This document shows, one piece after another, positions 34,306-42,855 of a DNA stretch of 64,000 nt. Numbering within the stretch: position 1 is the first letter of the stretch; each line of letters starts with the position of its first letter. Origin of the DNA: Tianweitania populi (lineage in GTDB: Bacteria; Pseudomonadota; Alphaproteobacteria; Rhizobiales; Rhizobiaceae); the NCBI RefSeq assembly GCF_014652875.1, contig NZ_BMZQ01000001.1:1-64000 (forward strand), in the 5' to 3' direction. The notes under the pieces are model-generated. The model was given only the letters and a program-made list of their open reading frames with translations, searched no databases and had not been told where the DNA came from. A program made the translations under genes and the position numbers.

Positions 34306-34937
34306 CGCGCTCAGGCTTGGTCGAGGAGCCGTTTTCCGATCCGGAGCAGCAGCGCCGCGCCGCACTGTTCGGCATGACGATCTTCCTCGCCACCGAAATC
34401 TTGCTGTTCGGCGGTATCTTCGCGGCGTTGATCTTTTATCAGGCGGCGCATCGGGAGATCTTTGTCGAGACCTCGCGCGAACTCCACATCTGGATCGCGA
34501 CCGGTAATACGGTGGTGCTGCTGACCTCTTCGCTGTTCGCCGCGCTGGCGGTTGCCGCCGCAAAGGCCGGCAACGGGAAGGCGACAGGCTGGCTGCTCGG
34601 GGTCACCGCCGCGCTGGGCCTTGCCTTTCTCGGCCTCAAGGGATGGGAATATGCGCTGGAATACGGCGAAGGCCTTTTGCCGCTGGCCGGTGGCGATGCG
34701 AAGCTCGGCGAACCGGGCAAGCGCCTGTTCATGGACCTGTATCTAATGGCGACCGGGCTTCATGCCGTTCACGTGACGATCGGCGTCTGCCTTCTGCTGT
34801 TTATCGCAGCGCGGATCGCCACCCGCGCGACGCGAATGCCCGAACAGGCAACCACGATCGAGGTTTCAACGCTGTACTGGCACCTGATCGACGTGATCTG
34901 GGTGTTTCTGTTTCCAGCATTGTATCTGGTGCGCTGA
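34302..34937 (+). CDS. coxC: Cytochrome c oxidase subunit III
   Basis: A 211-residue membrane protein with about five helices. The first helix region [25 protein letters not shown] holds the family's conserved Glu. [20 protein letters not shown] and the [22 protein letters not shown] segment with His follow, then [21 protein letters not shown] as the end motif. It is the short form typical of caa3/quinol oxidases rather than the 260-residue aa3 form. It stabilises subunit I and may guide oxygen. ATGA overlap with coxA. Confidence 0.93.
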   Translation: MTRSGLVEEPFSDPEQQRRAALFGMTIFLATEILLFGGIFAALIFYQAAHREIFVETSRELHIWIATGNTVVLLTSSLFAALAVAAAKAGNGKATGWLLGVTAALGLAFLGLKGWEYALEYGEGLLPLAGGDAKLGEPGKRLFMDLYLMATGLHAVHVTIGVCLLLFIAARIATRATRMPEQATTIEVSTLYWHLIDVIWVFLFPALYLVR

Positions 34938-34938
34938 G

Positions 34939-35232
34939 ATGAGAAGCGAACTGCGCCCGCTTGCTCTGGTTTACCTCGGCCTGCTCGCGCTTCTGGCGCT
35001 GACCGTCGCGGGCAGTTTCCTGCCGCTCGGCCATGCCAGCCCGGCGGTGAGCTTCGGCATCGCCATGGCCAAGGCGCTGCTGATCGTCTGGTTCTTCATG
35101 GGCTTCCGCCGCGAAGGCTGGGCCGTGCGGCTCGCAGTTCTGGCAGGGCTCGTCTGGCTGACGATCCTCTTGTCGCTGACCCTGCTCGATCTTCTGACCC
35201 GCAACTGGCTGATGCCGCATTTCGGCACCTGA
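34939..35232 (+). CDS. Cytochrome c oxidase subunit IV (caa3-type small subunit)
   Basis: A 97-residue protein with three hydrophobic helices: LALVYLGLLALLALTVAGSFLP split around the first, AVSFGIAMAKALLIVWFFMGF, and LAVLAGLVWLTILLSLTLLDLL. This is the COX4_pro/caa3_CtaG-like small subunit pattern (PF03626), with the AKALLIVWFFMGF motif especially typical. It starts one base after the coxC stop and is the last gene of the act-cox operon, followed 77 bases later by a hairpin terminator. Confidence 0.85.
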   Translation: MRSELRPLALVYLGLLALLALTVAGSFLPLGHASPAVSFGIAMAKALLIVWFFMGFRREGWAVRLAVLAGLVWLTILLSLTLLDLLTRNWLMPHFGT

Positions 35233-35309
35233 TGCCCGCGGCCCGTCAATCTTCTGGCGGACTGGGCATCGCTCACCGCGGTAGGTGGAGTGGCGAAGCA
35301 AAGGATTGG

Positions 35310-35343
35310 AAAGATCCGTCCCCTGTGTGGGCGACGGATCTTT
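35310..35343. terminator. Hairpin terminator of the act-cox operon
   Basis: AAAGATCCGTC (35310-35320) and GACGGATCTTT (35333-35343) form a perfect 11-bp stem with a 12-base loop. A and T runs on each side are inside the stem, so it could work for either strand; the minus-strand BON gene ends 17 bases beyond. Confidence 0.7.
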
Positions 35344-35359
35344 CTGGCTGCGCGTTGGA

Positions 35360-36292
35360 TCAGGTACGCGTTGATCCGGTTGTCCCGGTGGTGCCGACAC
35401 CGGATGTGGTGGAACCCGTTGTAGAACTACCGGTTGTGCCGGCTCGACCGGAGGTGTCAGTCGATCCGTAGCCCTGTTGCTGTGAGCTCACACGCAAGTT
35501 GTTCTGCACATGCTTCACGCCGGATACACGCTCCACCAGATCCTCGGCGTGACGCTTGGCAAAACGCTCCTGCACGGTGCCGCCCAACGTGACCTCGCCG
35601 TCCTTGACCGTCACATCGATGTCGGATGCATCGAGGTGCTGATCGTCTGACAGGCGGTCATTGACGTCCTCACGAATGCGGTCGTCCGAACGCGTGTAGT
35701 TCTTGGGACCACGCCCGCGATGACGCGCATCCATTTCGCGGCGTCGTTCTGCGTCTTCGTCGCCGAACCAGGAAGACACTTCATCACCGGCGCGCTCGAA
35801 GAAGCCGCGCTCTTCGTTCCGGCCATACCGGTTGTTTTCGTATCCACGGCCGCTTCCGTAGCGCTCGCCGGTTCCAGACTGATTTCTGTAGTCAGCTCGG
35901 TTGGAGCCGCGATTGTCGTAGCCGTAGTTCGAGCCTTCGTTTCGGCCGAAAGCAGACCCAGACGATCCGTAGTCGCCATATCCGCCGCCGAAATTGCGCG
36001 AGCGTTCGCTTCCGTAATTGCCGGAAGATCCGCCTCGTGCATAATCATCGTCGCGGTAGCTGCCGCGGTTGCCGTAGCTGCTTGAATAATCACGCCCGGC
36101 TGCGCGGTCGTCCTGCATGCGGCGTCGTTCCGCATCATCGTCGCCGAACCAGGAGCGAACTTCGTCTCCCGCTCGATCCGACCAATCGCGATCTCGGTCA
36201 CCGCCGCGATAGGAGCTGCGGCCGGTATCACCGCGTCCGTAGTCACTGCCGCCACGACCGTAGCGGCCGCGATCATCCCAATCCCTAGCCAT
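35360..36292 (-). CDS. BON-domain stress-type protein with duplicated SWFGD motif
   Basis: A 310-residue, very hydrophilic protein. Residues 1-150 are rich in Gly, Arg, Asp, Tyr and Ser. The motif AGDEV(R/S)SWFGD(D/E)DAERRR occurs twice, near residues 41-60 and 175-195. A BON domain follows (DDRIREDVNDRLSDD, DVTVKDGEVTLGGTV, VERVSGVKHVQNNLRV), which usually binds membranes or envelope parts. The tail is a Ser/Thr/Gly repeat region. No signal peptide. GGAGG precedes the ATG, and an EcfG-type promoter lies about 60 bases upstream, which fits a general-stress protein. Related SWFGD proteins are frequent in rhizobia. Confidence 0.8.
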   Translation of the reverse strand: MARDWDDRGRYGRGGSDYGRGDTGRSSYRGGDRDRDWSDRAGDEVRSWFGDDDAERRRMQDDRAAGRDYSSSYGNRGSYRDDDYARGGSSGNYGSERSRNFGGGYGDYGSSGSAFGRNEGSNYGYDNRGSNRADYRNQSGTGERYGSGRGYENNRYGRNEERGFFERAGDEVSSWFGDEDAERRREMDARHRGRGPKNYTRSDDRIREDVNDRLSDDQHLDASDIDVTVKDGEVTLGGTVQERFAKRHAEDLVERVSGVKHVQNNLRVSSQQQGYGSTDTSGRAGTTGSSTTGSTTSGVGTTGTTGSTRT

Positions 36293-36353
36293 GATGTTTC
36301 CTCCATATCATGTCTTTTGGTGGGTCGGTCAGAAGGAACCGACCTGCTTTGCT

Positions 36354-36378
36354 AACCTGTGCGCCGCCCGATTGTTCC
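36354..36378 (-). promoter_or_regulatory. EcfG-type general stress promoter for the BON gene
   Basis: Read on the minus strand, GGAAC (complement of 36374-36378) is followed after exactly 16 bases by GGTT (complement of 36354-36357). This fits the alphaproteobacterial EcfG/RpoE4 consensus GGAAC-N16-17-cGTT apart from the first base of the -10. It would give a leader of about 50 bases for the gene starting at 36292. Confidence 0.6.
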
Positions 36379-36465
36379 GGACAAACGCTGTGCGTTGTTC
36401 CGGTTCTGCATCTGAAGAAAGACGCGACGGCAGCGTTAATGGCCGATCACGCAAGCTGGTTGGCT

Positions 36466-38745
36466 TTATGTAAGAAGGGTCTCCAGCCGTATGGGAAGGT
36501 CACGGATGCGTTTGCCGGTGGCGTGGTACACTGCGCTGGCGATGGCGGCGGCCGTGCCGACATTTCCCAATTCGCCTAGGCCTTTTACCCCGGCAGGATT
36601 CACGTCCATGTCGACTTCCGGCACGAGGATCACCTGCAGGTCGCGAATGTCGGCGTTCACCGGCACCAGATAATCCTGCAAATCGCGATTGACGTAGCGA
36701 GCGGCGCGGGGGTCGATCTCGGTCACCTCATGCAGCGCTGAACTGATGCCCCAGATCATGCCGCCCATAAGCTGACTGCGGGCTGTGCGCGTGTTCATGA
36801 TGCGCCCGGCGGCAAAGGCGCCGACGATGCGTGGCACGCGCACTTCCCTCGTGCGCGTGTTGATGCGCACTTCCACGAACTCGGCACCAAAGGCGTATTT
36901 CACCTTCTCGCCCTTCTCACCGCCCTTCATCTCAGATTGCCCGCCATAAAGCTTGGACACAGCTTCCGGTGTCGCTCCATCCGGCGCGAACTCGGCATAG
37001 TCCTCGATCACGCCGGTCTTCATGGCGACAAAGGCTTCTTTCATGGGCATCGAGCGCCCGTCGCTTGACGTAATGGCACCGTCCTTCATGTCGAGAGTGG
37101 CCGGCTCGGCTCCCTTCAACGGACCATCTGCCGACACCACCGCGCTGAACAGCTTGCCGCGGATGGAGGCGCATCCTTTGATCACTGCGGAACAAACGCT
37201 GGCCGTGGAAACGGATCCGCCGGAAACAGGTGCAGGCGGCAGGCTGGAGTCGCCCATTTCCACCTCGATCTTGTCCATGGGGATGCCCAGCCGCTCGGAC
37301 GCCATCTGAGCCGCGATCGTACGCACGCCTGTGCCGATTTCATGGGAGCCACACTGAAGGCGAAGACCGCCATCCGCGTTGAGCCGCAACCGCACCGTAC
37401 ACGGCGCGACATTGGTAGGATAGATAGCGGTGGCGCAGCCCATGCCGATCAGCCAATCGCCGTCGCGCATCGACCCGACCGCGGCATTGCGCTCCTTCCA
37501 GCCGAAGGCTTCGGCAGCCTGGTCATAGCACGTCATCAGCGAACGGCTGGAAAACGGCTTCTTGCCGATGGGCTCGACCTGCGTATCGTTCACGCGCCGG
37601 AACTCGACAGGGTCCATGTTGAGCGCGACCGCCATCTCGTCCATGGCATTTTCCAGCGCATAGACGTAGGGCGTTTCCGGCGGCGACCGCATATAGCCGG
37701 GCGTGTTGCGATCAGCTTTCACGATCGACACCTTGGTCAGCACCGAGCCGTAATCATACATGCGACCGGTAGTGGAGGTGCCGCCGACCACGTAAGGGTC
37801 CGGCCGTGAAGTGACCTCCCAGCCTTCATGGGCAAAAGCGGTGATGCGACCATCGCGGTCCGCGCCCATGCGGATGTGGTGGCGGGTTTCAGCGCGGTAG
37901 GTCTGCGTCATGCAGGACTGTTCGCGGCTGACCACGCAGCGCACCGGCCGGCCCACCTTTTTCGCAGCCCAGGCTACGATGGCGGTTCGCGACGTCATCG
38001 GCCCTTTGGAGCCGAAGGCGCCGCCGATATAGCGGCTGACAATCCGGACTTTTTCCGGCTCCATGCGCAGTTGATGTGCAAGTTCCACCTTCCAACCGGT
38101 CACGTTCTGGCTGGGTTCATGAACGGTCAGCCCGTCGCCGTCCCAGACTGCGGTCGTCGAAAACAGCTCGATCGGGTTGTGGTGCTGCGTGGGCGTGGAG
38201 TAGCGCTGGTCGATGGTTACGGGTGCTGCCGCGAAGGCTGCTTCGAAATCGCCGGCGGCCACATCTTCCTCGAACTGCTCGCTCGCTTCCTTGGCAGCGA
38301 CCGTTTCAGTCCCTTGTGCGTCGAAGGTGGCGCTGGGCTGTTCGGCGGCATAATCAACGCGGATTGCCTGCGCGGCTTCCTGCGACGCCTCGAAGGTCTC
38401 GGCGATCACCAGCGCAAGCGGCTGGCCATCATGGAGAATATCCGTCGTGTCGAGCGGCGCGATGGAGGACGCGGCCGCGTTGCCGAACTTCGGATGTTCA
38501 AGCTGACCGGCCATTTCGCGATGCGTGAACACCGCAAGCACGCCTGGCACAGCTTTGGCAGGCTCGATGTCGATGGCGTTGATCTTGCCGCGCGCGATCG
38601 AACTGACGGCGAATGTGCCGTAAGCGAGGTTGGCGATCGGCGCATCGGCAGGGTAGGGCGCTTGGCCCGTGACCTTGAGGCGCGCATCGATGCGCGGGAA
38701 CGGTTCGCCCATGTTTTCATTGGGCCGAGGGGCGGCATCGCTCAT
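36466..38745 (-). CDS. paoC: Periplasmic aldehyde oxidoreductase, molybdenum-binding subunit (PaoC/YagR type)
   Basis: A 759-residue xanthine-oxidase-family large subunit. The N-terminal part has ARLKVTGQAPYPADA, an Ald_Xan_dh_C domain with HDGQPLALVIAETFEAS, and then the Mo-cofactor domains: GGAFGSKGP, SPPETPYVYALE and GSHEIGTGVRT bind the cofactor, and GVKGLGELGN carries the catalytic Glu. It would oxidise aromatic or other aldehydes to acids. No own signal peptide; export rides on PaoA. The start at 38745 places the family's N-terminus correctly; the longer frame overlaps paoB. The gene follows paoB by two bases. The substrate is inferred from E. coli PaoABC. Confidence 0.85.
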   Translation of the reverse strand: MSDAAPRPNENMGEPFPRIDARLKVTGQAPYPADAPIANLAYGTFAVSSIARGKINAIDIEPAKAVPGVLAVFTHREMAGQLEHPKFGNAAASSIAPLDTTDILHDGQPLALVIAETFEASQEAAQAIRVDYAAEQPSATFDAQGTETVAAKEASEQFEEDVAAGDFEAAFAAAPVTIDQRYSTPTQHHNPIELFSTTAVWDGDGLTVHEPSQNVTGWKVELAHQLRMEPEKVRIVSRYIGGAFGSKGPMTSRTAIVAWAAKKVGRPVRCVVSREQSCMTQTYRAETRHHIRMGADRDGRITAFAHEGWEVTSRPDPYVVGGTSTTGRMYDYGSVLTKVSIVKADRNTPGYMRSPPETPYVYALENAMDEMAVALNMDPVEFRRVNDTQVEPIGKKPFSSRSLMTCYDQAAEAFGWKERNAAVGSMRDGDWLIGMGCATAIYPTNVAPCTVRLRLNADGGLRLQCGSHEIGTGVRTIAAQMASERLGIPMDKIEVEMGDSSLPPAPVSGGSVSTASVCSAVIKGCASIRGKLFSAVVSADGPLKGAEPATLDMKDGAITSSDGRSMPMKEAFVAMKTGVIEDYAEFAPDGATPEAVSKLYGGQSEMKGGEKGEKVKYAFGAEFVEVRINTRTREVRVPRIVGAFAAGRIMNTRTARSQLMGGMIWGISSALHEVTEIDPRAARYVNRDLQDYLVPVNADIRDLQVILVPEVDMDVNPAGVKGLGELGNVGTAAAIASAVYHATGKRIRDLPIRLETLLT

Positions 38746-38747
38746 GG

Positions 38748-39764
38748 TCAGACCTTCATGTCCTGAGTTTCCAGCAGCGCACGCACCAGCGTTTGCTTGC
38801 CGAGCGGTATCTTGTAGGCGTTGTGCTTGCGCCCACTGGCTTCGGCGAAAGCGGTGTCTGCGGCTTCCTTCGCAGCAGCCTCGTCGAGCTTTCGACCGGT
38901 GAGCATCTCTTCGGCCGATTTCGCTCGCCAAGGTACGGTCGCAACGCCGCCGAGCGCGATGCGCGCGCCGCGCACGGTATCGCCATCCATGTCCAGCGCG
39001 ACGGCAGCGGATGCCAGTGCGAAGGCATAAGATTCACGGTCGCGTACCTTGAGATAGCGTGACCGCCTCCACGGGCCGGCGGGCACATGAATTGCCACGA
39101 TGATGTCGCTGGGCGATAGTGCGGTTTCGATCTGCGGCGTATCCTGCGGCCGCTTGTGCAGATCGGCAAACGGCATACGGTGGCTGCCTTTGGCACTGGC
39201 AATTTCCACTTCCGCATCGAGCGCAATCAGCGCCTGGGCGAAATCACCGTGATAGGTCGCGATGCAGGCCTCGCTTCCGCCGAGCACGGCATGCTGTCGG
39301 TTGACGCCGTCGAGCGCCGAACAGCCCGCGCCGGGTTCGCGCTTGTTGCACGGCCAAGAAACTTCGCGGAAATACTCACAGCGGGTGCGCTGGAGAAGAT
39401 TGCCGCCGAGGCTCGCCATGTTGCGTATCTGGCCACTCGCGGCGAGCCGCAAACTGTCGCAGATCACCGGAAACATTCGGACGACGTCCTCGTGCTCCTG
39501 GGCATCGGCCATCCGCACCAGGGCGCCCAGGTGAAGCCCGGCATCGTCCACACGGATCGCCGTCATCGCCGGTTCAGACAGCTTGTTCAGGTCGATCAGC
39601 CGCTCCGGCCGATTGACGTTCAGCTTCATGTAATCCGACATGTTGGTACCGCCGGCAATGAATTGGGCGGCTGCCTGCGTCGGCGGCTGGTTATCGGGGC
39701 TCGTGCCGGCTGCCTTGATCGCTGCCTGGAGATCGGACGGACGTTCATAAGAAAACGCGCGCAT
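38748..39764 (-). CDS. paoB: Periplasmic aldehyde oxidoreductase, FAD-binding subunit (PaoB/YagS type)
   Basis: A 338-residue CO-dehydrogenase-type flavoprotein. FIAGGTNMSDYMKL near residue 35 and SLGGNLLQRTRC bind FAD. The Cys set in RTRCEYFREVSWPCNK, with GAGCSA and a later EACIAT, matches the extra [4Fe-4S] cluster unique to PaoB-type subunits. The C-terminal domain (CO_deh_flav_C) contains GGVATVPWRAKSAEEML. It relays electrons between the PaoA Fe-S clusters and FAD. It lies between paoA and paoC with one- and two-base gaps. Confidence 0.87.
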   Translation of the reverse strand: MRAFSYERPSDLQAAIKAAGTSPDNQPPTQAAAQFIAGGTNMSDYMKLNVNRPERLIDLNKLSEPAMTAIRVDDAGLHLGALVRMADAQEHEDVVRMFPVICDSLRLAASGQIRNMASLGGNLLQRTRCEYFREVSWPCNKREPGAGCSALDGVNRQHAVLGGSEACIATYHGDFAQALIALDAEVEIASAKGSHRMPFADLHKRPQDTPQIETALSPSDIIVAIHVPAGPWRRSRYLKVRDRESYAFALASAAVALDMDGDTVRGARIALGGVATVPWRAKSAEEMLTGRKLDEAAAKEAADTAFAEASGRKHNAYKIPLGKQTLVRALLETQDMKV

Positions 39765-39765
39765 C

Positions 39766-40386
39766 TCAGCCCTCCTTCATGTCGTCGCGGGCCTGACGAA
39801 TGGCTGCGACGATGTTGGGATAGGCGGCGCAGCGGCAAAGATTACCGCTCATATATTCGCGGATGTCATCGTCGTTTTCCGCGTGGCCTTCTTGAACACA
39901 GCCCACCGCCGACATGATCTGGCCGGGCGTGCAATAACCGCATTGAAACGCATCATGATCGACAAAGGCTTGCTGCATGGGATGCAAGGCGCCGTCGGTC
40001 GATGCCAGGCCTTCGATCGTCGTGATCTCGGCGCCCTCCTGCATGACGGCAAAGCTCATGCAGGATAGAACGCGACGTCCATCCACGAGCACGCTGCAGG
40101 CGCCACATTGACCGTGGTCGCAGCCCTTCTTGGTGCCGGTCAGCCCAGCATGGTCACGCAGCGCATCAAGCAGAGACGTGCGCGCATCAAGCCCCAACTG
40201 ATAGGGCTTGCCGTTGATGTTGAAGGAAACCGCGACTTTGGCATGAGGATCTTTCGCCGCAGCCCCAGGCGCCGCCTGTTCCGCGGCATGGGCGACAAAA
40301 GGTGTTGCGACTGCAAGTGTTGCGCTTCCGCTCAAAAAACCGCGTCGACTGACACCGTTCGGCGGGCTGGCAGGGTTGGATGACAT
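39766..40386 (-). CDS. paoA: Periplasmic aldehyde oxidoreductase, [2Fe-2S] subunit (PaoA/YagT type)
   Basis: A 206-residue iron-sulphur subunit with a twin-arginine signal (SRRGFLSGSATLAVATPF, cut near AHA) that exports the folded complex. The plant-type ferredoxin cluster uses CDHGQCGACSV and a later Cys in RVLSC. The second cluster domain has QCGYCTPGQIM and GNLCRCAAYPN. It is the first gene of the operon. A GGAAC-N16-GGTT element stands 29 bases upstream of the ATG. The PaoD-type maturation factor that normally follows is absent here. Confidence 0.9.
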   Translation of the reverse strand: MSSNPASPPNGVSRRGFLSGSATLAVATPFVAHAAEQAAPGAAAKDPHAKVAVSFNINGKPYQLGLDARTSLLDALRDHAGLTGTKKGCDHGQCGACSVLVDGRRVLSCMSFAVMQEGAEITTIEGLASTDGALHPMQQAFVDHDAFQCGYCTPGQIMSAVGCVQEGHAENDDDIREYMSGNLCRCAAYPNIVAAIRQARDDMKEG

Positions 40387-40414
40387 CTCGACCTCGCTGG
40401 CTGACCGTCAACCC

Positions 40415-40439
40415 AACCGTGGATCCTCCGAACTGTTCC
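40415..40439 (-). promoter_or_regulatory. EcfG-type general stress promoter for paoABC
   Basis: On the minus strand GGAAC (complement of 40435-40439) is followed after 16 bases by GGTT (complement of 40415-40418), the same arrangement as upstream of the BON gene. It predicts a short leader of about 20 bases before the paoA ATG at 40386. Confidence 0.6.
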
Positions 40440-40914
40440 GAGGTTTTCTGTTCCTACATTCGAATGTTTTTGTCTTGCCGGATGCAGGCACTTCCACCTG
40501 CTTCTTTGTGCCTTCAATACAGGATCTGAAAAGTCTCCCGCATGCTATTTGCGCACTGATACTTTGGGTAACATTGTTGAGCGAACCTTTCAGAGTGCAC
40601 CGCTTGCATTAACTGCCGAACACATGCGTTTGCTCAAGGTAGCGGTTCGTACGATGTTTTCGAAAGATCGGCCTGTGTCGGATGGGCAGCAGATCTCGCC
40701 CGGAAGGGCTTACAGTCTCATCACGTTTACCCTCGTGACTGAAAGACTGTAGCTCTGCTGCCTCGACGACCTCGTCGTCCGCAGCACCTGCGAGGTCAAA
40801 TCTCGTCGCTTTGTCATTGTCTGTCATCGTGACGAGCTTGGTTTGATCCGCTAGAGAAGCTGGCGCCCTTGCTTCCGAGGGAGCCGGCGCGAAGTCGTTA
40901 CCCGGTGCATCCGC
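40440..40914. other. Intergenic region between paoA and the histidine kinase gene
   Basis: This 475-base stretch has only weak frames of 65-105 codons on both strands with no domain, good ribosome site or regular helix pattern. It must include the promoter of the kinase. A second GGAAC (minus strand, complement of 40450-40454) lies near the paoA promoter. Nothing else was recognised. Confidence 0.4.
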
Positions 40915-42855
40915 ATGCTTCATTCAGATGTTGTTCTAGAAAAGTCCGCTCGCATTCGCGCGCTTCGCCAAAGCGGTCTTCTTGACCGAACCGCGCAAGA
41001 GCAGTTTGGTCATTTGACCGACCACGTCCGTGACGTCTTGGACGTTCCCGTCGCCATTGTGACATTGGTCGATGAGGACAGGCAGGTCTTCGCCGGACAT
41101 AGTGGATTGCCCTCTCCCTGGGCCGAACGGGGCGAGACCCCGATGACCCATTCGTTCTGCCAGCACGTTGTTGACCGAGCGGCGCCGCTTGTCGTGCCCG
41201 ATGCTCGTCTCGACCATCTGCTGAAGCACAATCAAGCCATTGGTGATATTGGCGTCATTGCCTATCTTGGCGTGCCGCTGACCCTGCCAGACGGAGAGGT
41301 GGTCGGTGCACTGGCAGCCATCGACAGCGAAGCCCGTGCCTGGTCCGACGCAGACATGCGCCGCCTGCGCTCGATCGCACGTACGGTCGAGAAGGAAATG
41401 GAAGTTCGTATCTCCGAGAGCCGGTGGCGGACGCTCTTTGCCAGTTTGCAGGAAGGATTCGTACTCGGTCGAGTCGTCCGGGATGCTGCGGGACAGATCA
41501 TCGACTGGCGCTACGAGGAGGTCAACGCCGCTTGGTATGATCTCGTCAGCGTGCCGGCGGGAACTGCGGTCGGGCGTACCATCCGCGAAGTCTTTCCCGG
41601 TATTGAGGATGAATGGGTCAACGAGTTTGCCGATGTCGTAGAAACTGGCAAGGCGGTCCGTTTTACTCGGCAGGTCGGCATTCTTGATCGGTGGTACGAT
41701 GGTGTGGCGCAGCCAATCGGCTCCGACCGCTTCACGGTGATCTTTCTGGAAGTTACTAACCGTATTGCACATGAGCGGCGGCAAGCCGCGCTTCTGCAAC
41801 TCGGTGACAAGCTCAGGGACGTCCGCAACGTGCCTGACATCACGCTTGCAGCAGCCCAATGCGTGGCTTCTGGGCTTGCCGTCGACCGTGTCGGCTTTGG
41901 CCCGGTCGATGAACTATCTGAGACTATTGACGTACCTGTAGACTGGTGCGCGCCGGGCATCACAAGCGTGGCTGGCAAGCACGACTTCCGCTCGTTCGGT
42001 TCATACATCGCCAACCTGAAACGCGGCGAAACGGTCGAGATCGAGGATGTCCGAACCGATCCGAGAACGCGCGACAACCTGACTTCTTTCGCGGCGATCG
42101 AAACGCGTTCGTTGTTGAACCTTCCTATCATGGAAGGCGGGCGTCTCGTTCTGATCGTGTTTGCGCACGCCCGTATGCCGCACAGCTGGACAATGGATGA
42201 ACTGCAGTTCGTGCGGCAAATCGGCGACCGAGCTCATGCGGCCATTGCTCGCATTCGGGCCGAAGAGACCCAGCGGGTTCTCAATGGGGAGCTGTCGCAC
42301 CGCTTGAAGAACTCGTTTGCGATGGTTCAGGCAATCGCGACCCAGACGCTCAAGTCTGTTTCAGAGCGCGATGCTGTTGATGCCCTTAATCTGCGTTTGC
42401 GCGCCTTGTCGCACGCCCACGACGTGTTGATGCAGCAAAGCTGGTCATCAGCTCGCTTGCAGGATGTTGCAAATGCCGTCCTTCAGGTGTTCGAGGCGGG
42501 TAATCGTTTCGTTCTGTCGGGACGCAACATCGAGATCGGGCCCAGAGCAACACTTTCTCTGTCGCTGCTGCTGCATGAACTTGGCACCAACGCGGTCAAG
42601 TACGGATCCCTGTCGGTGCCGCATGGCCGGGTGGAGATCGAATGGGAGATCTACCCTCGGGAAGGAGAAGATGAGTTTCACCTTGTTTGGCGTGAGCGCG
42701 ATGGCCCCGCGCCGTCTCAACCAAGCGGGCGCGGTTTTGGCTCGCGCATCATTCGTATGGGCTTGATTGGAACAGGCGGCGTCGAGCTCAGTTACGAACC
42801 AGAGGGCTTCCAGGCTGCGATGAGTGCATCGCTGTCGCAGATGCAGCAGGCGTGA
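40915..42855 (+). CDS. HWE-family sensor histidine kinase with GAF-PAS-GAF input
   Basis: A 646-residue soluble kinase. Residues about 20-165 form a GAF domain of the type with FCQHVVDRAAPLVVPDA. About 170-290 form a PAS-like fold (RWRTLFASLQEGFVLGRVV), then a second GAF domain (about 300-450). The kinase core has phospho-His about 462 in ELSHRLKNSFAMVQAI, the N box HELGTNAVKYG near 554, WRERDGP (HWE-type) and GFGSRIIRMGL. HWE kinases often feed the general stress response through PhyR, in keeping with the EcfG promoters next door. It overlaps the response-regulator gene by four bases. The stimulus is unknown. Confidence 0.88.
   Translation: MLHSDVVLEKSARIRALRQSGLLDRTAQEQFGHLTDHVRDVLDVPVAIVTLVDEDRQVFAGHSGLPSPWAERGETPMTHSFCQHVVDRAAPLVVPDARLDHLLKHNQAIGDIGVIAYLGVPLTLPDGEVVGALAAIDSEARAWSDADMRRLRSIARTVEKEMEVRISESRWRTLFASLQEGFVLGRVVRDAAGQIIDWRYEEVNAAWYDLVSVPAGTAVGRTIREVFPGIEDEWVNEFADVVETGKAVRFTRQVGILDRWYDGVAQPIGSDRFTVIFLEVTNRIAHERRQAALLQLGDKLRDVRNVPDITLAAAQCVASGLAVDRVGFGPVDELSETIDVPVDWCAPGITSVAGKHDFRSFGSYIANLKRGETVEIEDVRTDPRTRDNLTSFAAIETRSLLNLPIMEGGRLVLIVFAHARMPHSWTMDELQFVRQIGDRAHAAIARIRAEETQRVLNGELSHRLKNSFAMVQAIATQTLKSVSERDAVDALNLRLRALSHAHDVLMQQSWSSARLQDVANAVLQVFEAGNRFVLSGRNIEIGPRATLSLSLLLHELGTNAVKYGSLSVPHGRVEIEWEIYPREGEDEFHLVWRERDGPAPSQPSGRGFGSRIIRMGLIGTGGVELSYEPEGFQAAMSASLSQMQQA

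Noticed and set aside
33034-34563. 509-codon minus-strand open frame opposite coxA
   Set aside because: It is rich in Arg, His and Gln with no domain, which is typical of the antisense of a membrane protein gene. coxA ligands are clear on the plus strand.
40609-40923. 104-codon minus-strand frame between paoA and the histidine kinase; possible NepR-like anti-sigma factor
   Set aside because: It lacks the NepR helix motifs, has a poor ribosome site and overlaps the kinase start. No support for coding.
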